Source of the DNA: Aliivibrio sp. 1S175
Lineage (GTDB): Bacteria; Pseudomonadota; Gammaproteobacteria; Enterobacterales; Vibrionaceae
DNA length: 64,000 nt
Direction of reading: 5' to 3'
Assembly: GCF_001690985.1 (NCBI RefSeq)
Contig: NZ_MAJS01000079.1
Coordinates: 496,001 to 560,000 of the forward strand
Shown: piece after piece, positions 24,884 through 32,328 of the stretch
Numbering within the stretch: the first letter of the stretch is position 1
Layout: each line of letters starts with the position of its first letter
Notes under the pieces: model-generated
What the model was told of the DNA's origin: nothing
The model's database searches: none
What the model saw: the letters and a program-made list of their open reading frames with translations, nothing else
Position numbers and translations under genes: made by a program

Positions 24884-26851
24884 ATGAGTATGAGCCCGAT
24901 GGGGATGGGTGGTGGCCTAGATATTAATTCTATGGTGAGCAAAATAGTTGAAAGCGAGCGCTTACCAAAGCAGCAGCGCATCGATCGTGATCGCTCAGAT
25001 ATAGATATGAATATCAGTGGTTACGGCCGTCTGCAAGAATCGTTAGATACCATGAAAAACCTAATGTCGACGTTTCGCCAAGAGGATACGTTTGCATCTC
25101 GAACTATCTCAAGCAGTGATGATGAAGTCGTCAGCGCAACCGCGACACCTGATGCCTTAGCTGGCCGATACAGTATCGACGTTTTACAATTGGCTCAAGC
25201 TCAAAAATTAGCATCGTCTCCAATTCGTGATGATGCTAAATTTGGTCCAGGAAAACTTGATATATCGCTCGGTGATAAAAATTTCACTATCGATGTTATT
25301 GGTAAAAACAATAAAATTACCGATTTATTAAGACAAATTAATGGCGCACCGTCCAACCCTGGTGTGCAAGCTTCTATCGTAAAAGATGATGGCGGATCTC
25401 GTCTTATCTTAGCCTCAGACAAACCAGGTGAAAGCCACAAAGTAAAAATTGAAGTTGATGCAGAATATAATGATCAGCTCCATCGTCTTGCTTTTAATCC
25501 AAACTTTGATCCCGTGGTATCGACTAAATTCGATATTCCAACCCTTCTTCAATACCAAAATAATCCAGAAATAGCAGCTCAACAAGTAGGTGAACCGTTA
25601 ACTCAAGAACAAGTTCCAGAATTGAGTGATGATGAAAAATACGCTTACTTTAAACCATTAATCGATGTTGCGAATAGAGATCTTGCGCGTGAAGAAAAAG
25701 CGGCGAAAGAAATTCTAGTTCAACAAGAGGCGACGGCTGCATTATCAATACTTGAAGACCCAAGCGATCCTACTTCAGGGATGTCTGGTTGGAGTGAACG
25801 TACAGCCGGTACATTACAAGCTGCACTGCCAAATGAAAGTGAAAAAATAGAATTAGCGAAAGCGGCAAAACAAGGTGATAAATCCGCGGCAGAGGCGCTG
25901 GCAGAAATTGGTCAAACACCTGATACGGTATTTCAAGCCGCAGGGATTACTTATGAACCGTCTCAACCTGCACCAAAAAAAGAGTTGGTTGATATAGCAA
26001 AAGAGAAAATTGAGCAATTACCACCGACAATAAAAGAAATAGCAAAAGAAAAATTAGAACCGATAGAAGAAGTCGTAGAGGCGATTAAGCCTGAAGGCCC
26101 ACGGAAACCACTGTATTCAGGTCTTCAAGAAGTTCAAACTGCGAGCAGTGCAAAAGTCGTACTTGATGGTATTGCGAGAATTAGTAGTGACACTAATGTA
26201 ATCCAAGATGCGGTGCATGGTGTTGATATCACGCTTAAAGGAACGACAGTAGAAAACAGCAAGCGTATTGATTTAGACGTTCAGTTTGATAGAGAGGGTG
26301 TAAAAGCCGCTATTCAGCAGTTTGTTTCTACTTATAATCAGTTTTATGAAACCACGCAAGCCTTAAGTGGTTTTGACCCAGCGACTGGACAAAGTGGCCC
26401 ATTGGCAGGAGACAGCGTAGTTCGTTCGGCCGAGTCTCGATTAAAATCTGTTTTCGTTTCGCAAGTAGAGTCCGCCCCTAAAGACATTAAAACATTAATT
26501 GAGCTTGGGATATCGACGACGCGTCAAGGGACATTAGAAATAAACGATACGATGCTTGACCGTCAGTTGAATGAAAACTTTGGTCAACTGCATACTTTCT
26601 TTGGTGGCTCAAAAGGGTTTGCCAAGAAAGTGGAGGATGTGATCCAAAGCATGACTGGAGTGACGGGGCCAATTCGAACCAGAATGAATACTATGCGAGA
26701 TCAAAATTACCGTTTGAATGATCAACAAATGGATTTAGATCGTCGAATGGAGAGTATGCAAGAACGTACTCGTAATAAATTTGCCAATATGCAGGACGTT
26801 ACAGGAAAGATGAAAGCGCAGTTATCTGGCATGATGAACGCATTAGGTTAA
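24884..26851 (+). CDS. fliD: FliD, filament cap protein
   Basis: A 655-residue cap protein. The N-terminal domain (G-L-D-I-N-S-M-V-S-K-I-V-E-S-E-R-L-P-K) and C-terminal domain (about residues 460-655, ending in a helical R-M-E-S-M-Q-E-R-T-R-N-K-F) are the FliD halves. Between them, about residues 205-395, lies an acidic, Lys/Glu-rich insert that enteric FliD (about 470 residues) lacks; the long form is usual in vibrios. FliD sits at the filament tip and directs flagellin folding into the growing end. Confidence 0.94.
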   Translation: MSMSPMGMGGGLDINSMVSKIVESERLPKQQRIDRDRSDIDMNISGYGRLQESLDTMKNLMSTFRQEDTFASRTISSSDDEVVSATATPDALAGRYSIDVLQLAQAQKLASSPIRDDAKFGPGKLDISLGDKNFTIDVIGKNNKITDLLRQINGAPSNPGVQASIVKDDGGSRLILASDKPGESHKVKIEVDAEYNDQLHRLAFNPNFDPVVSTKFDIPTLLQYQNNPEIAAQQVGEPLTQEQVPELSDDEKYAYFKPLIDVANRDLAREEKAAKEILVQQEATAALSILEDPSDPTSGMSGWSERTAGTLQAALPNESEKIELAKAAKQGDKSAAEALAEIGQTPDTVFQAAGITYEPSQPAPKKELVDIAKEKIEQLPPTIKEIAKEKLEPIEEVVEAIKPEGPRKPLYSGLQEVQTASSAKVVLDGIARISSDTNVIQDAVHGVDITLKGTTVENSKRIDLDVQFDREGVKAAIQQFVSTYNQFYETTQALSGFDPATGQSGPLAGDSVVRSAESRLKSVFVSQVESAPKDIKTLIELGISTTRQGTLEINDTMLDRQLNENFGQLHTFFGGSKGFAKKVEDVIQSMTGVTGPIRTRMNTMRDQNYRLNDQQMDLDRRMESMQERTRNKFANMQDVTGKMKAQLSGMMNALG

Positions 26852-26887
26852 AAGAATAGTAAAACCATATATTAGGTGTTTTCGCTG

Positions 26888-27175
26888 ATGTTATTACAAC
26901 AATTAGAAAAATTAGACCATGAATTACAAAGATTATATCAACGAGATGATATTAATTTTGAACAGTTGGCGGTTGTTTTATTAAATCGGGAACAACTCTT
27001 GCATCAATGCATGCAAGTGTCAGAAATAGTGCACTCCACTGAATGGCAAGCTGCAATTGAAAGAACTCAGTTAATTATCCTAGAGATGAATAACTTAGGA
27101 CAAAAATTTGCTTTAGATTATCAAAAATTGAATCATGGAAAAAAATCGATTCAGTTATATAGAAAATTTCAATAA
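26888..27175 (+). CDS. flaI: FlaI, FliT-like flagellar chaperone
   Basis: A 95-residue, helical, Gln/Leu-rich protein between fliD and fliS. The frame opens at GTG 26876, but ATG 26888 gives the expected MLLQQLEKLDHEL start; ribosome signals are weak for both. The position corresponds to flaI in V. cholerae and fliT in enterics; FliT is the FliD export chaperone. Sequence similarity to FliT is low, so chaperone function is inferred from size, helix content and position. Confidence 0.75.
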   Translation: MLLQQLEKLDHELQRLYQRDDINFEQLAVVLLNREQLLHQCMQVSEIVHSTEWQAAIERTQLIILEMNNLGQKFALDYQKLNHGKKSIQLYRKFQ

Positions 27176-27190
27176 CACTGAGGAAATACG

Positions 27191-27601
27191 ATGAGAGGCT
27201 CACTACAAGCATATAAGAAGGTATCGATTGATAGCCAATTAAGTGCTGCATCACCTCATAAGGTCATTCAAATGCTAATGGCAGGTGCTATTGAGCGCTT
27301 AATCCAAGGAAAAGCAGCAATGCAGCAAGGTAATATCGCTGTAAAAGGTGAGCGTCTTGGTAAAGCATTGGATATCGTGATCAGTTTACGTACCTGTCTT
27401 TCAATGGATGATGGTGGTGACATTGCAAGTAATCTTGATTCTTTGTATGACTTCATGATCCGTCAGATTTCACAAGCAAATCAAAATAATGAACCTCAGT
27501 CAATTGATGATGTGGTTGAGATGTTACGTGAAATAAAATCCGCTTGGGACCAGATCCCAGTAGAATTTCATAACCTTACGGCTGATAAAGTTGGCATATA
27601 A
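27191..27601 (+). CDS. fliS: FliS, flagellin export chaperone
   Basis: A 136-residue helical protein with family motifs A-S-P-H-K-V-I-Q-M-L-M-A-G-A-I-E-R-L and L-Y-D-F-M-I-R-Q-I. FliS binds the C-terminal D0 helix of flagellins in the cytoplasm and prevents early polymerisation; in the present cell it must serve five or more flagellins. TGAGGAAATACG gives the ribosome site. No terminator is visible before flrA; the next 60 bases are very AT-rich. Confidence 0.93.
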   Translation: MRGSLQAYKKVSIDSQLSAASPHKVIQMLMAGAIERLIQGKAAMQQGNIAVKGERLGKALDIVISLRTCLSMDDGGDIASNLDSLYDFMIRQISQANQNNEPQSIDDVVEMLREIKSAWDQIPVEFHNLTADKVGI

Positions 27602-27602
27602 T

Positions 27603-27633
27603 AAATATATTTTATAAATCAAATATATTTTAT
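27603..27633 (+). repeat. 13-base direct repeat in the flrA upstream region
   Basis: AAATATATTTTAT occurs at 27603-27615 and again at 27621-27633, five bases apart. AT-rich and possibly fortuitous; it could be an upstream control or UP-type element for flrA. Confidence 0.35.
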
Positions 27634-27707
27634 GATTTTACCACTAATATCACATTTACAGTATGGTCATCGCTTCATTGTGAGTCATGGTTGCCTTATT
27701 TTTCTTA

Positions 27708-27716
27708 TGCTATAAA
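27708..27716 (+). promoter_or_regulatory. Candidate extended -10 promoter of flrA
   Basis: TGCTATAAA is an extended -10 sequence (TGn plus five of six TATAAT matches) about 75 bases before flrA. There is no good -35 hexamer at the right spacing. flrA is known to be sigma-70 dependent as the master gene, so a housekeeping promoter is expected here. Confidence 0.4.
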
Positions 27717-27789
27717 ATGGTCGAGTGATTTCATTGATTTTTAATGAATAAGCCAATTAAATCAAAGAATTAAGGCGTATGATATTTTT

Positions 27790-29271
27790 ATGGAAGGTTT
27801 AGCAAAGACTCTAATTATTGAAGATGATGAGCAGAATAGACATAACCTTAAGGTCATTCTTGAGTTTATCGGTGAGCATTGCCATGCTATCTCAACTTCA
27901 GAATTGTCTACTTTTGAGTGGAGAGCGCCTTGGAGTGCTTGTTTTTTAGGTCAAGCAACTAATACATCGCAAAAAGAACTGATAAAAAATTCATTAATTG
28001 CCCATAACCATATCCCAGTCATTATTATGACTGGGGCTATGTACGATCTTGATGATCTTACTAATTATGTTGGTGAGTTAAACCAGCCTGTTAATTATCC
28101 TCAATTAACGGATGCACTTCGTCATTGTCAAGAATTTATGGGCCGCCGTGGTCTTGGTATTCCACACCTTGGTCGAAAAAACACCTTATTCCGTAGTATG
28201 GTTGGGCAAAGTTCAGCCATTAGTACTGTACGTCACTTAATTGAACAAGTATCAGGCACAGAAGCGAGTGTTCTTGTATTGGGCGAGTCAGGTACGGGTA
28301 AAGAGGTTGTAGCTCGAAATCTTCACTATCATTCACCTCGTCGTAAAGGTCCATTTGTTCCTGTTAACTGTGGGGCAATCCCTCCTGATCTTCTCGAAAG
28401 TGAGCTTTTTGGTCATGAAAAAGGGGCATTTACCGGTGCAATTACAGCACGTAAAGGCCGATTTGAATTAGCACAAGGCGGGACGCTTTTCTTGGATGAA
28501 ATTGGTGATATGCCAATGTCGATGCAAGTGAAGTTACTTCGAGTACTTCAAGAGCGTTGTTTTGAGCGTGTTGGTGGAAATCAAAGCATTAAAGCAGACG
28601 TTCGCATTGTTGCTGCAACGCATCGTAATCTGGATGACATGATCGAAAAAGGCATTTTCCGCGAAGATTTATATTACCGTTTAAATGTCTTCCCAATCGA
28701 AATGCCAGCACTGCGTGAACGTAAACAGGATATTCCGTTATTACTGCAAGAATTACTGACAAGAATGGAAGCTGAAGGTAGTTCTCGAGTCAGATTAACG
28801 CCTCGTGCTGTGAATTCATTAATGGAACATCATTGGCCTGGAAATGTTCGCGAATTAGCTAATTTGATTGAGCGATTAATGATTTTGTTTCCAGGAGAGT
28901 CTGTAGATGTAAATCACTTACCGACAAAATACCGTTATAGCGATATTCCTGAGTTTCAACCTGAAAATCACAGTCAGCAGACCATTGAAGAGCAAGAGCA
29001 AGCCGCGTTAGCGGATATGTTTGCACATTTTAGTGATGGTGGTGTCCCTCAAATAGCAGCACAAAACTTCGGACCTAAATCAAGTGATTTACCTGAAGAT
29101 GGTTTAAATTTGAAAGAGATGTTGGCAGATGTTGAAGTCAATATGATTTGCCAAGCACTTGAAGCACAAAATGGAGTTGTTGCAAGAGCGGCAGATATGC
29201 TTGGTATGCGAAGAACAACATTAGTAGAAAAAATGCGTAAATATAATCTTACTAAAGATGATATCCGATAA
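27790..29271 (+). CDS. flrA: FlrA, sigma-54 master flagellar activator
   Basis: A 493-residue FleQ/FlrA regulator. Residues about 1-125 form the atypical receiver domain, which lacks the usual phospho-acceptor acidic pocket; the AAA+ domain carries Walker A G-E-S-G-T-G-K-E (165-172) and the sigma-54 contact loop GAFTGA (212-217); the C-terminal helix-turn-helix ends the protein ([16 protein letters not shown]). FlrA starts the flagellar cascade and, in V. cholerae, is inhibited by c-di-GMP. The ribosome site AAGG (27772-27775) is distant, and a seven-codon frame overlaps the start (see findings). Confidence 0.95.
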   Translation: MEGLAKTLIIEDDEQNRHNLKVILEFIGEHCHAISTSELSTFEWRAPWSACFLGQATNTSQKELIKNSLIAHNHIPVIIMTGAMYDLDDLTNYVGELNQPVNYPQLTDALRHCQEFMGRRGLGIPHLGRKNTLFRSMVGQSSAISTVRHLIEQVSGTEASVLVLGESGTGKEVVARNLHYHSPRRKGPFVPVNCGAIPPDLLESELFGHEKGAFTGAITARKGRFELAQGGTLFLDEIGDMPMSMQVKLLRVLQERCFERVGGNQSIKADVRIVAATHRNLDDMIEKGIFREDLYYRLNVFPIEMPALRERKQDIPLLLQELLTRMEAEGSSRVRLTPRAVNSLMEHHWPGNVRELANLIERLMILFPGESVDVNHLPTKYRYSDIPEFQPENHSQQTIEEQEQAALADMFAHFSDGGVPQIAAQNFGPKSSDLPEDGLNLKEMLADVEVNMICQALEAQNGVVARAADMLGMRRTTLVEKMRKYNLTKDDIR

Positions 29272-29282
29272 TTAAAATTACT

Positions 29283-29296
29283 GACAATTAATTGAC
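29283..29296 (+). promoter_or_regulatory. Candidate FlrA box upstream of flrBC
   Basis: GACAATTAATTGAC differs at one base from a perfect GTCAATTAATTGAC palindrome, the type known to be bound by FleQ. It lies about 66 bases upstream of the flrB -24 element. Confidence 0.6.
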
Positions 29297-29302
29297 TCGC
29301 TA

Positions 29303-29324
29303 AACTTACGGTTAAACGTAAGTT
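29303..29324 (+). repeat. Inverted repeat after flrA
   Basis: AACTTACG (29303-29310) and CGTAAGTT (29317-29324) pair perfectly around GTTAAA. No T tract follows. It lies between the FlrA box and the terminator/promoter element and may be part of flrA transcript ending or a protein site. Confidence 0.45.
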
Positions 29325-29340
29325 GTTGATAGTAAGTAAT

Positions 29341-29377
29341 AAAAGGGCTGGCATGTAAAATGCATTAGCCCTTTTGT
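29341..29377 (+). terminator. Terminator of flrA enclosing the flrB promoter
   Basis: AAAAGGGCT (29341-29349) pairs perfectly with AGCCCTTTT (29367-29375), loop of 17, ending in four T and TTGTTGTTTT. The loop holds most of the sigma-54 promoter of flrBC. Confidence 0.75.
29349..29364 (+). promoter_or_regulatory. Sigma-54 promoter of flrBC
   Basis: TGGCATGTAAAATGCA, GG 29350-29351 and GC 29362-29363 at the exact spacing. It lies in the loop of the flrA terminator hairpin, 35 bases before flrB, so transcription should begin close to the terminator T tract. flrBC is a FlrA-dependent class II unit in V. cholerae. Confidence 0.78.
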
Positions 29378-29398
29378 TGTTTTGGCGGGAATAAAGTT

Positions 29399-30460
29399 AT
29401 GCAAGGTAATTCAGAGGGCGAAATCAGTTCACCTCTTGGCACAGTAGAAGAGCAAAATACACGATATAAACAAGTGTTAGATGTTATGCCGGCCGGTGTA
29501 ATATTATTGAATACTCAAGGTGTCGTGTGTGAAGTTAATCCTGAAGCGATTAGGCTTCTTGGGCCTCCACTATTAGGTGAACGTTGGTTTGAAGTTATTC
29601 AGCGATCGTTTGACCCAAGAGAAGACGATGGGCATGAAATATCCCTACGTAATGGTCGTAAAGTACGTTTGGCTATTTCAGCATCAGAAACGGGTCAACT
29701 TATTCTTATTACTGATCTGACTGAAACGCGTTTACTGCAATCTCGTGTCAGTGATTTACAACGCTTGTCATCGTTAGGAAAAATGGTGGCTTCCCTTGCT
29801 CACCAAGTGAGAACACCTCTATCAAGTGCGATGTTATACGCATCGAATTTGGGTTCCCCTAATTTACCTGCCGCCACCCACAAACGTTTTCAAACTAAAT
29901 TGGTTGATCGTCTCCATGATCTTGAAAAGCAAGTGAATGATATGTTGCTCTTTGCGAAAGGCGGAGATAACAAAGTGGTTAATTCTTTTACGATCGCTGA
30001 TTTAGTTGCTGAATATCAACCAATGGTTGAAACCGCATTACAGTCAAACCAAGTTGATTACGCCTTAGAGATAGAAGAAGAAGATACCTTATTAATGGGC
30101 AATGCAAACGCCATTGCAAGTGCCATTAGTAATTTGATCATGAATGCCATTCAAGCGATTGGTAAGGAGTGTCAAATCGACGTCTTCTTTAGGCCGGTAA
30201 ACGGATTTTTAAAAATATCGGTACAAGATAATGGTCCCGGTATTCCATTAGAACTACAAGATAAAATTATGGAACCCTTTTTTACAACACGCTCTCAAGG
30301 CACCGGTCTTGGTCTTGCTGTTGTTCAAATGGTGTGTCGAGCACATAAAGGACAACTTGAATTGTATTCAGAACCGGATGATGGTGCGTGCTTCACCATG
30401 TCGATCCCGCTAACAGCAACTTATGCTGAATCCGCAACTCAAACAGAATCTGGAGAATAA
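29399..30460 (+). CDS. flrB: FlrB, sensor histidine kinase
   Basis: A 353-residue soluble kinase without membrane segments. A PAS domain (about 15-105) is followed by HisKA with phospho-acceptor His135 in L-A-H-Q-V-R-T-P-L and an HATPase domain with N-L-I-M-N-A-I-Q-A-I, D-N-G-P-G-I and G-T-G-L-G-L-A-V-V. It phosphorylates FlrC at a middle stage of flagellar assembly. flrC starts two bases after its stop, so the two are coupled. Confidence 0.94.
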   Translation: MQGNSEGEISSPLGTVEEQNTRYKQVLDVMPAGVILLNTQGVVCEVNPEAIRLLGPPLLGERWFEVIQRSFDPREDDGHEISLRNGRKVRLAISASETGQLILITDLTETRLLQSRVSDLQRLSSLGKMVASLAHQVRTPLSSAMLYASNLGSPNLPAATHKRFQTKLVDRLHDLEKQVNDMLLFAKGGDNKVVNSFTIADLVAEYQPMVETALQSNQVDYALEIEEEDTLLMGNANAIASAISNLIMNAIQAIGKECQIDVFFRPVNGFLKISVQDNGPGIPLELQDKIMEPFFTTRSQGTGLGLAVVQMVCRAHKGQLELYSEPDDGACFTMSIPLTATYAESATQTESGE

Positions 30461-30462
30461 CC

Positions 30463-31899
30463 ATGGCGCAAAGTAAAGTACTGATCGTAGAAGATGATGA
30501 AGGCCTACGCGAAGCGTTAATTGACACCTTAGAATTGGCGGGTTATGAATGGATTGAGGCTGATAGCGCTGAAACGGCATTACTTATCCTAAAGAAAGAG
30601 CCCGTGGATATTGTTGTCTCTGATGTGCAGATGGCAGGCATGGGTGGATTAGCTTTATTGCGTAGCATTAAATTAAATTGGCCGAATTTGCCTGTTTTAT
30701 TAATGACTGCTTATGCCAATATCGAAGATGCAGTTTCAGCAATGAAAGACGGTGCGATAGATTACATGGCAAAGCCATTTGCACCAGAAGTACTGCTTAA
30801 TATGGTTAGTCGCTATGCGCCCGTTAAAAATGAACAAACAGGTAATGCGATTGTTGCTGATGAAAAGAGTCTGAAATTACTTAAATTAGCAGATAAAGTC
30901 GCTCGAACAGATGCGAACGTAATGGTGCTTGGGCCTAGTGGCTCAGGAAAAGAAGTCATGTCTCGCTATATTCACAATAATTCTCAGCGCAGTGAAGGTC
31001 CTTTTATTGCGATTAACTGCGCCGCAATTCCAGACAATATGTTGGAAGCAACCTTATTTGGTTATGAGAAAGGCGCCTTTACTGGTGCGGTTCAAGCGTG
31101 TCCAGGCAAGTTTGAGCAAGCCCAAGGCGGCACCATTTTATTGGATGAAATCAGTGAAATGGATCTTAACTTACAAGTTAAATTACTTCGAGTTCTTCAA
31201 GAAAGAGAAGTAGAACGTTTAGGTGGCCGTAAGAGCATTAAGTTAGATGTTCGTATTTTGGCAACCAGTAACCGAGATCTTAAGAAATACGTAGAAGAAG
31301 GGCATTTTCGCGAAGATCTATATTACCGTTTAAATGTATTCCCAATAGCATGGCCACCGTTAAAAGAGCGTAAAGGGGACATTATTCCTCTTGCTCAACA
31401 TTTGGTTGAGCGTCATTGCCAAAAACAAGGATTACCAGTGCCGACGTTAACCTCTCAAGCTATTGCTAAATTAGAGGTGTATTCTTGGCCTGGCAATGTG
31501 CGTGAATTGGATAACGTGGTTCAACGTGCGCTTATTTTGGCTGAAGAAAATCATATTACGGCGGATGACATATTACTTGAAGGGGTTGATTGGTCTGATG
31601 CAAGAAGCTTACAGCAAATAGTGAGCAGTGAAGCGCCAACAATTAAACCGGAACAACAGGTATCGTCAATAAGTGAAGCGTCAAATGATCCAACTGGCAG
31701 CGTCAATGTGGAGTCTTCGAGTTCCTCTACCGGACTCGGTGGTGAATTACGCGAGCAAGAATACATTATTATTCTAGAGACAATAAAAGCGTGTGATGGA
31801 AAACGTAAAGATGTAGCTGAGAAATTAGGAATTAGCCCTAGAACACTCAGATATAAGCTTGCAAAGATGCGTGATGCTGGAATCGATATCTCAAGCTAA
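30463..31899 (+). CDS. flrC: FlrC, sigma-54 response regulator
   Basis: A 478-residue NtrC-type activator: receiver domain with Asp54 in V-V-S-D-V-Q-M-A-G-M, AAA+ domain with Walker A G-P-S-G-S-G-K-E and an intact GAFTGA loop, and a Fis-type helix-turn-helix at the C-terminus (D-V-A-E-K-L-G-I-S-P-R-T-L-R-Y-K-L). Phosphorylated FlrC activates hook-basal-body genes and flaA. The C-terminal linker (about 375-425) is Ser-rich. The fliE promoter begins 28 bases after its stop and no clear terminator separates them. Confidence 0.95.
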   Translation: MAQSKVLIVEDDEGLREALIDTLELAGYEWIEADSAETALLILKKEPVDIVVSDVQMAGMGGLALLRSIKLNWPNLPVLLMTAYANIEDAVSAMKDGAIDYMAKPFAPEVLLNMVSRYAPVKNEQTGNAIVADEKSLKLLKLADKVARTDANVMVLGPSGSGKEVMSRYIHNNSQRSEGPFIAINCAAIPDNMLEATLFGYEKGAFTGAVQACPGKFEQAQGGTILLDEISEMDLNLQVKLLRVLQEREVERLGGRKSIKLDVRILATSNRDLKKYVEEGHFREDLYYRLNVFPIAWPPLKERKGDIIPLAQHLVERHCQKQGLPVPTLTSQAIAKLEVYSWPGNVRELDNVVQRALILAEENHITADDILLEGVDWSDARSLQQIVSSEAPTIKPEQQVSSISEASNDPTGSVNVESSSSSTGLGGELREQEYIIILETIKACDGKRKDVAEKLGISPRTLRYKLAKMRDAGIDISS

Positions 31900-31926
31900 A
31901 ACAATGCGTTGCACTTGTTTGTGTTT

Positions 31927-31942
31927 TGGTATGTAAATTGCT
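31927..31942 (+). promoter_or_regulatory. Sigma-54 promoter of fliEFGHIJ
   Basis: TGGTATGTAAATTGCT, GG 31928-31929 and GC 31940-31941. One change in the -24 half (T for C). It lies 58 bases before fliE with an FlrA-type palindrome between. Confidence 0.85.
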
Positions 31943-31968
31943 TTATATACTTCGGGTCGTAACATTAA

Positions 31969-31982
31969 GTCAATTAATTGAC
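31969..31982 (+). promoter_or_regulatory. FlrA box in the fliE leader
   Basis: GTCAATTAATTGAC is a perfect 14-base palindrome matching the FleQ-type consensus. It lies downstream of the fliE promoter, about 16-30 bases after the expected start. Activator sites downstream of the start are known for FleQ and FlrC. Confidence 0.78.
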
Positions 31983-31999
31983 TGGGTCGGAGAATAGAA

Positions 32000-32311
32000 A
32001 TGAAGATTGGTGGTTTACAGGACGAAATGCAAGCAATGATGCTTGATGCGTCAAATACAACGCGTCCAGCAACAGGTAAAGAAGTCGGTGCGGACTTCAG
32101 TGCAATGTTTGCAAAAGCAGTAAATAACGTAAATGGATTACAACAAGCATCAAGTGATTTAGCGGTGCGCTTTGATCGAGGTGATGAAGGGGTTTCATTA
32201 TCAGATGTCATGATCGCACGTAATAAATCAAGTGTTGCATTTGATGCCACAATTCAAGTGCGAAATAAGCTAGTTGATGCTTATAAAACACTCATGAATA
32301 TGCCTGTATAG
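32000..32311 (+). CDS. fliE: FliE, MS ring-rod junction protein
   Basis: A 103-residue protein of normal length with the family core G-A-D-F-S-A-M-F-A-K-A-V-N-N-V-N and C-terminal D-V-M-I-A-R-N-K-S-S-V-A-F-D-A-T-I-Q-V-R-N-K-L-V-D-A-Y. It joins the MS ring to the rod and is among the first exported subunits. CGGAGA is the ribosome site. First gene of a six-gene unit. Confidence 0.94.
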   Translation: MKIGGLQDEMQAMMLDASNTTRPATGKEVGADFSAMFAKAVNNVNGLQQASSDLAVRFDRGDEGVSLSDVMIARNKSSVAFDATIQVRNKLVDAYKTLMNMPV

Positions 32312-32328
32312 TTTCTAGGAAATAAAGC

